From: Comamonadaceae bacterium
GTDB lineage: Bacteria > Pseudomonadota > Gammaproteobacteria > Burkholderiales > Burkholderiaceae_C
NCBI GenBank assembly: GCA_007280205.1
Contig: QYPX01000230.1
Location: 1 to 64,000 of the forward strand
Reading direction: 5' to 3'
Length of the DNA stretch: 64,000 bases
The notes beneath the pieces are model-generated. The model saw only the letters and a list, made by a program, of their open reading frames with translations, did no database searches and was not told where the DNA came from. Positions 35,662-43,277 of this stretch are shown here, in pieces (position 1 is the stretch's first letter; each line of letters begins with the position of its first letter). The translations under genes and the position numbers were made by a program.

Positions 35662-36171
35662 TCAGTTCAGTTGTTGAATTTCGAACTCAAAACTTGCAAG
35701 ATCGGCGAGTAGCCACGTTGCGGGCGCTCCCAGCCCGCCAACGCTGCCCGGGTTCACCAGCCAGGTCATGCCCCCGGCAACAGTCGCTTGTTGCTGCACG
35801 CTGGCTGCATGGGAGTGGCCGCAGCAGACGATGTCGTAGTCGCCGGTGCAGGCCAGGCCGCGCGCGTAGTGCGGGTGGTGCGTCGCAAACAATTTGCGCC
35901 CGGCCAGGCGCAGGTCGATGTCGCCGCCATGGTAGGTGATCAGTCCAGCCGAAGCCTTGCATAGATTCCAGAGCGCTACCGGGTCTCCCACGTTGTTGCC
36001 ATGAACCAGATGGACCGGCAAGCCAAGCTCAAGCAGTGGGCGCAGCGTCATGGCGCCAATCAGATCGCCGCAGTGGACCACCAGTTCGGCTCCCGCCGTT
36101 TTGGCCGCCAGCACGGCCGCTGCCAGCATGGGCGCGCGGTCATGACTGTCCGAGACGACGCAGATCTTCAT
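35662..36171 (-). CDS. YfcE/MJ0936-type metallophosphoesterase
   Basis: A 169-residue small phosphodiesterase. All metal motifs are present: VSDSHDR near residue 6, HCGDLIG near 33, HGNNVGD near 58 (GNND/E-like), ATHHPHYARG near 95 and CCGHSHAAS near 115, followed by VNPGSVGG. It should cut phosphodiester bonds; the natural substrate of this group is unclear. It lies 54 bases upstream of qmoA and 10 bases downstream of an unknown gene, so it may be part of the qmo transcript. Confidence 0.88.
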   Translation of the reverse strand: MKICVVSDSHDRAPMLAAAVLAAKTAGAELVVHCGDLIGAMTLRPLLELGLPVHLVHGNNVGDPVALWNLCKASAGLITYHGGDIDLRLAGRKLFATHHPHYARGLACTGDYDIVCCGHSHAASVQQQATVAGGMTWLVNPGSVGGLGAPATWLLADLASFEFEIQQLN

Positions 36172-36181
36172 GGCGCAGTCG

Positions 36182-36598
36182 TCATACCATCAGCGGACCG
36201 TGATACTCGGCGTCGGCCGAGTCGGTAGCCAACTCGATGGCCGTGGCGCCACTTGAAATGCCGCGGCGCTGGCTTTCATGGTCGGCTTGAACACGCAGCA
36301 GTGTTTGTACGCAGATCCACAGGTCGGTGTACTCCTCATGGCCGGTCCCATAATGATCCGCATCGGAGTAGAAAAACTGGCAGCGATAGCGAGCTGGCGC
36401 TACTTTGCAGACGACAAAATGGGCGCCGCGTTCGCTCCAATAGAGCGCCGGGCAGCTCGTCAATTCAGTGCTTGCCGGGTCAAGTTGCAGTTCGCCATCG
36501 GCCAGTTCCGGCAACACGGGCCGGTTGTAGCGCTGCAGCAGGAGTTCGGCCACGAGCTGGCACTCTGGCTCTGTGAAATTGAAGACGGTGACGTTCAC
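36182..36598 (-). CDS. hypothetical protein upstream of the qmo operon
   Basis: A 138-residue protein with no family that I recognise. It is soluble, rich in Glu, Leu and Tyr, and has a compact centre with aromatic residues (ALYWSERGAHFVVCKVAPARY, then DADHYGTGHEEYTDLW). Cysteines are few (ECQL, TSCPAL, VVCKV, RCQFF, WICVQ) and without a metal motif. The start is GTG at 36598 with GAGGT seven bases upstream; a longer reading from 36676 would overlap the promoter boxes. Probably cotranscribed with the phosphoesterase and qmo genes. Confidence 0.65.
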   Translation of the reverse strand: MNVTVFNFTEPECQLVAELLLQRYNRPVLPELADGELQLDPASTELTSCPALYWSERGAHFVVCKVAPARYRCQFFYSDADHYGTGHEEYTDLWICVQTLLRVQADHESQRRGISSGATAIELATDSADAEYHGPLMV

Positions 36599-36692
36599 GA
36601 ATAGACCTCGGTTCAATAAGCAATCTGCGCGTTTCGTGCGCGCCCACAGCGCGACCATGAAACCATTGTCAGACACGCCATTTGATAAGTCA

Positions 36693-36737
36693 CCTACCCA
36701 TAGGGACTACCCGAGCTACCCATTCGGAGTATGGTTT
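36693..36737 (+). promoter_or_regulatory. NarL-type box pair and -10-like hexamer upstream of the Rieske fusion gene (element C)
   Basis: Two perfect TACCCAT heptamers (36695-36701 and 36717-36723) are 22 bp apart; TATGGT (36730-36735) follows 6 bp after the second. The layout matches elements A and B, though the filler sequence differs. RNA would start near 36742, about 78 bases before the ATG at 36820. Orientation is towards the Rieske fusion gene and away from the qmo operon. Confidence 0.6.
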
Positions 36738-36819
36738 TACCTGGCTGTTTCCTGTTCAATCCACTCAAGTTAACTGGTGAATCGTTGGTGCTTCATCAAA
36801 ACAGAGGTATAAATTTGTC

Positions 36820-37446
36820 ATGAGCGACGCACTGGACTATCTGCTCAAAGCGCGACCGGAGGCGCTGGGTCACTACTTTGCCTTTCTGAAAGATGCCGGC
36901 AAGCATCTGGACCCAAAGACCAAGAACCTGATCTCCGTTATCACCAAGGTTCACTCGCAAACCGATCGCGGCCTGCGTCAATACCTGCGCCGTGCGCTGC
37001 GTGAAGGGTGTACACCTGTGGAGGTGCTGGACGCCCTGCTGATGGCATTTCCGGCGCTCGGTCTGGCCAAAATCATCTGGGCGGTGGACGTTATTCTCGA
37101 TATGAACCTTCCGGAGTTCCAAGCAGGCATTCTGAGCAGTCCGGCCCAGTGGCACGACATCATGGCCAGCACCGATGTCAAGAGCGGCGAGGTCCGGCGC
37201 ACCGAATGCAATGGACTGGGTCTGTTTATCTATCGCGACAAGAAGACGTTCCAGGTGTATGACAGCCGCTGTCCCCACCGCAGCACCAACATCCCTGAGT
37301 TGGCGCTCCAGGGCGACACCCTGACCTGCCCGAAACATCAATGGGAGTTCGACGCGAAGAGCGGTGACTGCATCAAAAAGGGTGACAGCCCACTCAAGCG
37401 CATCGAGTCCAAAGTTGTCAAAGGCCGTTTACTGGCCTTTTGGTAA
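36820..37446 (+). CDS. carboxymuconolactone-decarboxylase/Rieske fusion protein
   Basis: A 208-residue two-domain protein. Residues 1-110 resemble the AhpD/carboxymuconolactone decarboxylase fold (KTKNLISVITKVHS, LRRALREGCTPVEVLDALLMAF), but the redox C-x2-C of AhpD is reduced to a single cysteine. Residues 118-208 are a Rieske [2Fe-2S] domain with both ligand pairs, CPHRST and CPKHQWEFD. There is no signal peptide, so it is a cytoplasmic ferredoxin-type Rieske. Function unknown. It starts a run with a FadL porin, two SulP transporters and CbiX, behind a box pair like that of soeABC. Confidence 0.85.
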   Translation: MSDALDYLLKARPEALGHYFAFLKDAGKHLDPKTKNLISVITKVHSQTDRGLRQYLRRALREGCTPVEVLDALLMAFPALGLAKIIWAVDVILDMNLPEFQAGILSSPAQWHDIMASTDVKSGEVRRTECNGLGLFIYRDKKTFQVYDSRCPHRSTNIPELALQGDTLTCPKHQWEFDAKSGDCIKKGDSPLKRIESKVVKGRLLAFW

Positions 37447-37529
37447 GTGCCGGTAACCCGGTTTTTCACATCGTCACCACCCCGGTGACCAAGCTGCGCT
37501 TCACTTTATTACAACGACAGGAGATAGAC

Positions 37530-38849
37530 ATGACCCGATCCGCGAAACTTATTTCACTGACACCTCTTTGCGCGCTGCTAGCAGCCGCCTCAGCCTATGC
37601 CACCAACGGCATGCTGATGGAAGGCTACGGCCCGATTGCCAGCGGCATGGGCGGTACGTCGCAGGCGATAGATCATGGCAATGCTGCCATGGCACAAAAC
37701 CCGGCCACTTTGGCCTTGATGGCCGACGGCACTGCCCGCTTTGACCTGGCGTTTGGCTTGCTGGGCCCCGATGTGAAGAGCAATATGCCGGGGATCGAGG
37801 CAAAATCCGGCGGCACGTCCTATGTCATGCCAGCGATGGGTTATGTCAAGCGCAGCGGTGCCTTTACCTACGGTGTTGGCATGTTCGCCCAGGGCGGTAT
37901 GGGGACCGAGTACGAGGCGACTTCGTTCCTTGCCATGGGGTCGGGCGCGCCGGTGCGCTCAGAGCTTGGCGTCGGCAATGTCATCTTCCCGCTTGCCTAC
38001 CAGGTCAGCCCGGATGTCACGGTCGGCGCCACCCTGAAATACATCTGGTCGTCACTTGATATGTTGATGGCTGCCAGTGGTGCCCAGTTGGGCGGGATGG
38101 TGACGGGTGCCAGCGGCAATCTGGCGGGCGCGTTGGCGCCGCTGTCAGGTGCACCATGGGCGCGCATCAACTTTTCAGATGACAACAAATTCACCGGTGC
38201 CGCCAGTGCGACTGGCTTCGGTGCATCGGTCGGAACCACTTTCAGACTCAATAAAGAGGTCTTGATGGGGGCGTCCTACCAGCCAAAGTCGAGGCTTTCC
38301 GATATGAAGACCGGCAGCAGTGTGGCCAGCATGACGGCCTTTGGCGGCTTCGCTGACCACGGGCAGATCACGGTCATCGACTTCCAGATGCCGGCGGTGC
38401 TGGCCATCGGTGCTGCTTGGCAAGCCTCGCCTGCGCTGTTGATGGCGGCTGACCTCAAGGCCATCGGTTGGGCCGATGTCATGAAGAGTTTCAAGTTGCG
38501 GTACGACAGCGCCCAAATGGGTGGCTCGGTGAGTTTTGCCCTGCCGCAAAACTGGAAGGATCAGACCGTACTCACTTTGGGTGCCGCCTGGAAGGCCAAT
38601 GACCAGCTGACCCTGCGCGCCGGTTTGAATCTGGCAGACAACCCGATTCCCGATGCAACAGTGAACCCCTTGTTTCCAGCAACTGTGAAAAATCATTTCA
38701 CTCTGGGTTTGGGCTACCAAGTGTCGCCCGCAGGTGACTTCAATATGTCGGTGACCATGGCTCCCAAGGTCACGGTGACGACACCTCAGGGCATCGATAT
38801 TTCACACGCTCAGACCAACTGGCAATTCATGTACAGCCAGCGCTTTTGA
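37530..38849 (+). CDS. FadL/TodX-family outer membrane protein
   Basis: A 439-residue outer membrane beta-barrel of the OmpP1/FadL family. The signal peptide (about 1-25) ends before TNGMLMEGYGPIASGMGGTSQA, a conserved FadL start. NPATLALM near residue 57 is the NPA-type motif of the family, and the last residues (NWQFMYSQRF) end in Phe as barrel proteins do. FadL members import hydrophobic molecules; uptake of organic or elemental sulfur has been suggested in sulfur oxidisers, which is only a hypothesis here. AGGAGATA precedes the ATG at 37530. Confidence 0.88.
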   Translation: MTRSAKLISLTPLCALLAAASAYATNGMLMEGYGPIASGMGGTSQAIDHGNAAMAQNPATLALMADGTARFDLAFGLLGPDVKSNMPGIEAKSGGTSYVMPAMGYVKRSGAFTYGVGMFAQGGMGTEYEATSFLAMGSGAPVRSELGVGNVIFPLAYQVSPDVTVGATLKYIWSSLDMLMAASGAQLGGMVTGASGNLAGALAPLSGAPWARINFSDDNKFTGAASATGFGASVGTTFRLNKEVLMGASYQPKSRLSDMKTGSSVASMTAFGGFADHGQITVIDFQMPAVLAIGAAWQASPALLMAADLKAIGWADVMKSFKLRYDSAQMGGSVSFALPQNWKDQTVLTLGAAWKANDQLTLRAGLNLADNPIPDATVNPLFPATVKNHFTLGLGYQVSPAGDFNMSVTMAPKVTVTTPQGIDISHAQTNWQFMYSQRF

Positions 38850-38916
38850 GCGACTGCGGGGGCCGGCCTTGCCGCAAAATTCCGACCGGCGCTCCAGGAC
38901 TTGATACGATACCTTG

Positions 38917-40701
38917 ATGCTCCACCACTCGCGCAAGTACTGGCTGTACCACCTGCTTCCCTTCATGCAGTGGAAGCACTTGGTGGATCGAAAATCCACC
39001 CGTGCCGATCTGATCGCCGGACTGACCGGCGCCTTGATCGTTCTGCCGCAGGGTGTGGCATTTGCCACCATCGCCGGGATGCCACCGGAATATGGCCTGT
39101 ATGCGGCGATGGTGCCGGCCATCATCGCAGCCCTGTTCGGCTCAAGCTGGCATCTGGTTTCGGGCCCGACCACCGCCATTTCGATCGCCGTCTTCGCCGC
39201 CATGAGTCCCTTGGCCGATCCCGGTTCGCCACAGTTCATCAGCATGGTGATCACGCTCACCTTCCTGACTGGCTTGTTTCAACTTATTCTGGGCTTGGCG
39301 CGCATGGGCGTGCTGGTCAATTTCATCTCTCACACCGTGGTGATCGGTTTCACCACCGGAGCAGCGCTGCTCATTGCAGTCAGTCAGGTGAAGAACTTCT
39401 TTGGTCTGGAGATCGCCCGTGGCGCTCATTTTCATGAGGTGCTGGAGCAGTTCTTCCTGCAATTTGGCGACATCAATCCTTATGTCAGCGCGGTCGGTGC
39501 GGTCACCCTGGCGGTGGGTATCGTGGCCAAGAAGTACCTTCCAAAGCTGCCATACATGATTGTGGCCATGGCCGTGGGAAGCGTTGTCGCCTATCTCATC
39601 AACAATCAGTTTGGCGTCCATGTCACGCGGATCAAGACGGTGGGGGCGCTGTCGGCCCATCTGCCACCGTTCTCCATGCCGGATTTTTCGTACATGACCC
39701 TGCACGTCGTGATGTTCCCAGCCTTGGTGGTGAGTATGCTGGCATTGACCGAGGCGGTTTCGATCGCCCGCGCCATCGCGGTCAAATCCGAACAGGGTAT
39801 CGACAGCAATCAGGAATTCATCGGGCAGGGCTTGTCCAATCTGGTCGGCAGTTTTTTCTCCAGTTATGCATCATGCGGCTCCTTCAACCGCAGCGGCGTC
39901 AACTATGAAGCGGGTGCACAGACGCCGCTAGCGACAGTGTTCGCATCGATTTTTCTATTGCTCATCCTGCTGCTGGTCGCACCCCTGGCTTCCTATTTGC
40001 CAACGGCCGCGATGGCCGGCATCCTGTTTCTGGTTGCCTGGAGCCTGATCGATTTCCATCACATCGCCGCTATTGCTCGCACCAGCCGCGCGGAGACGAT
40101 CACCTTGTTCGTCACGTTGATCGGTACAGTGATCGATTTGGAGAAGGGAATCTTCTTCGGTATCCTGCTGTCGTTAGCACTGTATCTCTATCGTGTTTCG
40201 CGCCCCTCGATCGAGCCGTCGGTGCCAGCCAGGGAAGAGGGGGCCTACCATTTTGTCGGCGCACACGGTCATCCGGAATGTCCACAGTTGCGCATTGTGC
40301 GCATCAATGGCTCGATCTTCTTTGGTGCGGTTGAGTATGTGGGCAATGGACTGATGCAGATCGACAAGGATAACCCGCAACGGAAGACGGTGATGATTGT
40401 CGCCAGCGGTATCAATTTCGTCGATGTGGCAGGCGCCGAGATGTTGGCGCAGGAAGCGCGCCGACGGCGCAAAATGGGCGGTGGACTGTACCTTTATCGC
40501 TGCAAGGATTCGGTCTACCAGTTCCTGCGCAAATCGGACAAACTTGATGACATAGGGCAGGATGGTTTTTATCCGGCGATGTCAAACTGGAGCGGGTCCA
40601 TTTATGGCACGCTTGATCGCGAGATCTGCCGCAGTTGCCGGACTCGTATTTTTCCGGAGTGTCGCGTCTCGCCTGTGCAAGGCGAGTCCGGATCATCGTG
40701 A
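38917..40701 (+). CDS. SulP-family anion transporter with STAS domain
   Basis: A 594-residue SulP protein: about ten to twelve membrane helices (RADLIAGLTGALIVLPQGVAFATIAGMPPEYGLYAAM is the family opening), then a STAS domain (IVRINGSIFFGAVEYVG, VMIVASGINFVDVAGAEML). After the STAS domain an extra tail carries CRSCRTRIFPEC, a possible metal site. SulP proteins move sulfate, bicarbonate or similar anions; in this setting sulfate export or bicarbonate uptake are both reasonable. The ATG at 38917 overlaps an upstream TTG option. Its stop overlaps the start of the next SulP gene. Confidence 0.9.
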   Translation: MLHHSRKYWLYHLLPFMQWKHLVDRKSTRADLIAGLTGALIVLPQGVAFATIAGMPPEYGLYAAMVPAIIAALFGSSWHLVSGPTTAISIAVFAAMSPLADPGSPQFISMVITLTFLTGLFQLILGLARMGVLVNFISHTVVIGFTTGAALLIAVSQVKNFFGLEIARGAHFHEVLEQFFLQFGDINPYVSAVGAVTLAVGIVAKKYLPKLPYMIVAMAVGSVVAYLINNQFGVHVTRIKTVGALSAHLPPFSMPDFSYMTLHVVMFPALVVSMLALTEAVSIARAIAVKSEQGIDSNQEFIGQGLSNLVGSFFSSYASCGSFNRSGVNYEAGAQTPLATVFASIFLLLILLLVAPLASYLPTAAMAGILFLVAWSLIDFHHIAAIARTSRAETITLFVTLIGTVIDLEKGIFFGILLSLALYLYRVSRPSIEPSVPAREEGAYHFVGAHGHPECPQLRIVRINGSIFFGAVEYVGNGLMQIDKDNPQRKTVMIVASGINFVDVAGAEMLAQEARRRRKMGGGLYLYRCKDSVYQFLRKSDKLDDIGQDGFYPAMSNWSGSIYGTLDREICRSCRTRIFPECRVSPVQGESGSS

Positions 40702-42821
40702 ACAAGACGATTGCTCGCCTCTTCCCGTTCACTTCATGGTGGCCGCTGCGTGGCGAGACGCTCAGGGCCGATCTGATCGCCGGCATCACCGTCGCGCTGG
40801 TACTCATTCCGCAGTCGATGGCCTACGCCCAACTGGCGGGGATGCCGGCCTATTACGGACTGTACGCTGCGTTCTTGCCCAGCATGATCGCAGCGCTGTG
40901 GGGGTCGTCGGCGCAACTGGCTACCGGACCGGTCGCTGTAGTCTCCTTGTTGACGGCATCGGCGCTTGCCCCTTTGGCCGCTTCCGGTTCGGAGCAGTTC
41001 ATCGCGCTCGCCGTGCTGCTGGCCCTGATGGTCGGCTTGATTCAGTTGACACTGGGTGCCTTCAAACTCGGCGTCGTTGTGAACTTTCTTTCGCATCCGG
41101 TGATCGTCGGCTTTACCAATGCCGCGGCCATCATTATTGGACTTTCCCAGATCAATAAACTGTTCGGCATTTCGATTGGACGAAGTGAATATTTTCTGCA
41201 GGATGTGGCGGGGATGATCCAGCAAGTCGGCGCGATGCACCTGCCGACTTTGATCATGGGCGGCGCTGCATTTGTCATCATGATCGGCATGAAGCGCTTG
41301 ACGCCACGACTGCCCAATGTGCTGTTTGCGGTCACGCTGACGACACTGGTAAGTTGGGGCAGCGGCTTCGAGCACAACAGTACCAGCAGGGTGGAATACA
41401 TCATGGACAGTGACGTCGGTATGCTGGCGCAGGAATTCATGCGAACTGAAGCACACATGGTGGAATTGAAGGAGCATATCGCCCAACATGCCGTCGAACT
41501 CAAAGAGCTTCAGCAGCGGGGGACCAGCGGCCAGCATGTCGCGGCCGTGCGTTACGAGATTGAGTTGCTGCAATTGGAGTTGCGCAATGCCGATACCGAG
41601 AGTCGCAAGAACAGCCGTTCCCTGCGCAACTTCATTTTCGAGCAGGTCCCAGCGCAGGGGGAGCTCAGACCGAAACTCTACCTTCATGGACAGGTGCCCG
41701 TCGCAGAGATATCGGATAGCTATCGCTGGCGCATCGGCAGCCTGCGTCATGGCGAATTGAAGTTGCTGGGTGGTGGCGAAGTCGTGGGCAGCATTCCTGC
41801 CGGGCTACCACAGCTTTCCTTGCCGAGCTTCGGTTGGAGCGACATTGGGACTTTGTTTTCAAGTGCCTTGATCATTTCCCTGGTCGGTTTCATGGAGGCG
41901 ATCTCGATTGCCAAAGCAATGGCCGCCAAGACCAAGCAACGCATTGATCCGAATCAGGAATTGATCGGTCAGGGCCTGGCTAACGTGGTCGGTAGTCTGT
42001 GTCATTCCTTTCCTGTGAGTGGGTCGTTTTCGCGCTCTGCGGTCAATCTCAATGCCAACGCCAGGACCGGTTTGTCGTCGGTGTTCGCCAGTGTCATCGT
42101 GTTGCTGACGCTGCTGTTCCTGACGCCAATGCTGTACCACCTGCCGCAAGCGGTGCTGGCTGCGGTCATCATCATGGCGGTCAGCGGATTGATCAATTTC
42201 GCCGCTCTCAAGCATGCCTGGCTGGTGCATAAACACGACGGCATTGCCGCCGGGGTGACATTTGTAGCGACACTCGCTTTTGCGCCGCATCTTGACAATG
42301 GCATCTTGCTTGGTGCGGCGGTCGCGATTGTGCTGTTCCTGTACCGTACGATGAAGCCACGCGTGGCCCGCTTGGGGCGCCATAGCGACGGCACCCTGCG
42401 CGACGTCAAGGTATATCCAGAGATTCCCACCAGCGAGCAGGTGATACCGGTACGTTTCGATGGCCAACTGTATTTTGCGAACGTCGCCTATTTTGAAGAT
42501 GCCCTGCTGGAGGCGGTGGCAAGCAAGCCAGACGTCAGGTATGTGCTGGTGGTTGGCAACGGCATCAACAGTCTTGACGCGTCAGGTGAAGGCATCATCA
42601 AGGCGTTATATGAGCGTCTGCGCGACAACGGTGTCACGCTGGTGTTCTCCGGGCTCAAGAAGCAGGTGCTCGATGTGATGCGTCGAACCGGTTTGTTCGA
42701 TGAAATTGGTCAGGCGCGACTGTTTGCGAACGAGGACATGGCGTTGGCCGCGATCTGCGAATGGCTTGGTGAATCAGGCAAGAATGACCCCCTCAATCCT
42801 GCCAACAAGCTGCTATCGTGA
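40698..42821 (+). CDS. second SulP-family transporter with a coiled-coil insertion
   Basis: A 707-residue SulP protein. The start is a GTG at 40698 that overlaps the previous stop (GTGA). The transporter core (RADLIAGITVALVLIPQSMAYAQLAGMP) and the STAS domain (VIPVRFDGQLYFANVAYFED) are normal. Between the helix ending near residue 215 and the conserved GSIPAGLP segment near 362 there are about 130 extra residues, much of them charged and heptad-like (VELKEHIAQHAVELKEL, ELLQLELRNADTESRKN). Family members usually have a loop of a few dozen residues there. Substrate is unknown. Confidence 0.9.
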   Translation: MNKTIARLFPFTSWWPLRGETLRADLIAGITVALVLIPQSMAYAQLAGMPAYYGLYAAFLPSMIAALWGSSAQLATGPVAVVSLLTASALAPLAASGSEQFIALAVLLALMVGLIQLTLGAFKLGVVVNFLSHPVIVGFTNAAAIIIGLSQINKLFGISIGRSEYFLQDVAGMIQQVGAMHLPTLIMGGAAFVIMIGMKRLTPRLPNVLFAVTLTTLVSWGSGFEHNSTSRVEYIMDSDVGMLAQEFMRTEAHMVELKEHIAQHAVELKELQQRGTSGQHVAAVRYEIELLQLELRNADTESRKNSRSLRNFIFEQVPAQGELRPKLYLHGQVPVAEISDSYRWRIGSLRHGELKLLGGGEVVGSIPAGLPQLSLPSFGWSDIGTLFSSALIISLVGFMEAISIAKAMAAKTKQRIDPNQELIGQGLANVVGSLCHSFPVSGSFSRSAVNLNANARTGLSSVFASVIVLLTLLFLTPMLYHLPQAVLAAVIIMAVSGLINFAALKHAWLVHKHDGIAAGVTFVATLAFAPHLDNGILLGAAVAIVLFLYRTMKPRVARLGRHSDGTLRDVKVYPEIPTSEQVIPVRFDGQLYFANVAYFEDALLEAVASKPDVRYVLVVGNGINSLDASGEGIIKALYERLRDNGVTLVFSGLKKQVLDVMRRTGLFDEIGQARLFANEDMALAAICEWLGESGKNDPLNPANKLLS

Positions 42822-42861
42822 GAGCTTGTCCACAAAATCAAACAGACTGCCCAAGTTCAGA

Positions 42862-43236
42862 ATGACACAAAGCAACGGGAAGCACGGAATAATTCTTCTG
42901 GCGCACGGCTCACGTGACCCCTTGTGGCGCCAACCGGTAGAGGCGGTGGCGCGGCACATTGGCATACTTCGCCCGGACCTTCACGTGCGCTGTGCCTACC
43001 TCGAACTGTCCGCGCCCGATCTCGACGCCAGTGTTGCCGAGTTGCTGCCGCTCGGCGTTGAGTCGATCACGGTGGTGCCGCTATTCCTGGGCATAGGCAA
43101 GCATGCACGTGAAGACATGCCCAGACTGATGGCCAAATTGCGCGTTAGTCACCCGCAAATTCTCTTTATCCTCAGACCGTCGATCGGTGAAGAAGCTCAA
43201 GTGCTTGAGCTCATAGCCCGGATTGCCATTTCATGA
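42862..43236 (+). CDS. cbiX: CbiX/SirB-like short sirohydrochlorin chelatase
   Basis: A 124-residue small chelatase of the CbiX family. Histidines that hold the metal are in ILLAHGSRDPLW near residue 12 and PLFLGIGKHAREDMP near 75. Short CbiX-type proteins insert iron or cobalt into sirohydrochlorin. Because DsrAB needs siroheme and the dsr operon encodes only the methyltransferase, this gene could provide the ferrochelatase step. It follows the SulP gene after 40 bases and converges with cbbT. Confidence 0.83.
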   Translation: MTQSNGKHGIILLAHGSRDPLWRQPVEAVARHIGILRPDLHVRCAYLELSAPDLDASVAELLPLGVESITVVPLFLGIGKHAREDMPRLMAKLRVSHPQILFILRPSIGEEAQVLELIARIAIS

Positions 43237-43277
43237 AGGCGACACGGAACCCCGTCAGGCACCATGACGCATGAATT

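Noticed and set aside
38850..38890. Possible hairpin after the FadL-type gene
   Set aside because: A short TGCGG/CCGCA pair with a GC-rich inner part is present, but there is no T-tract and the stem is weak, so I do not call a terminator.
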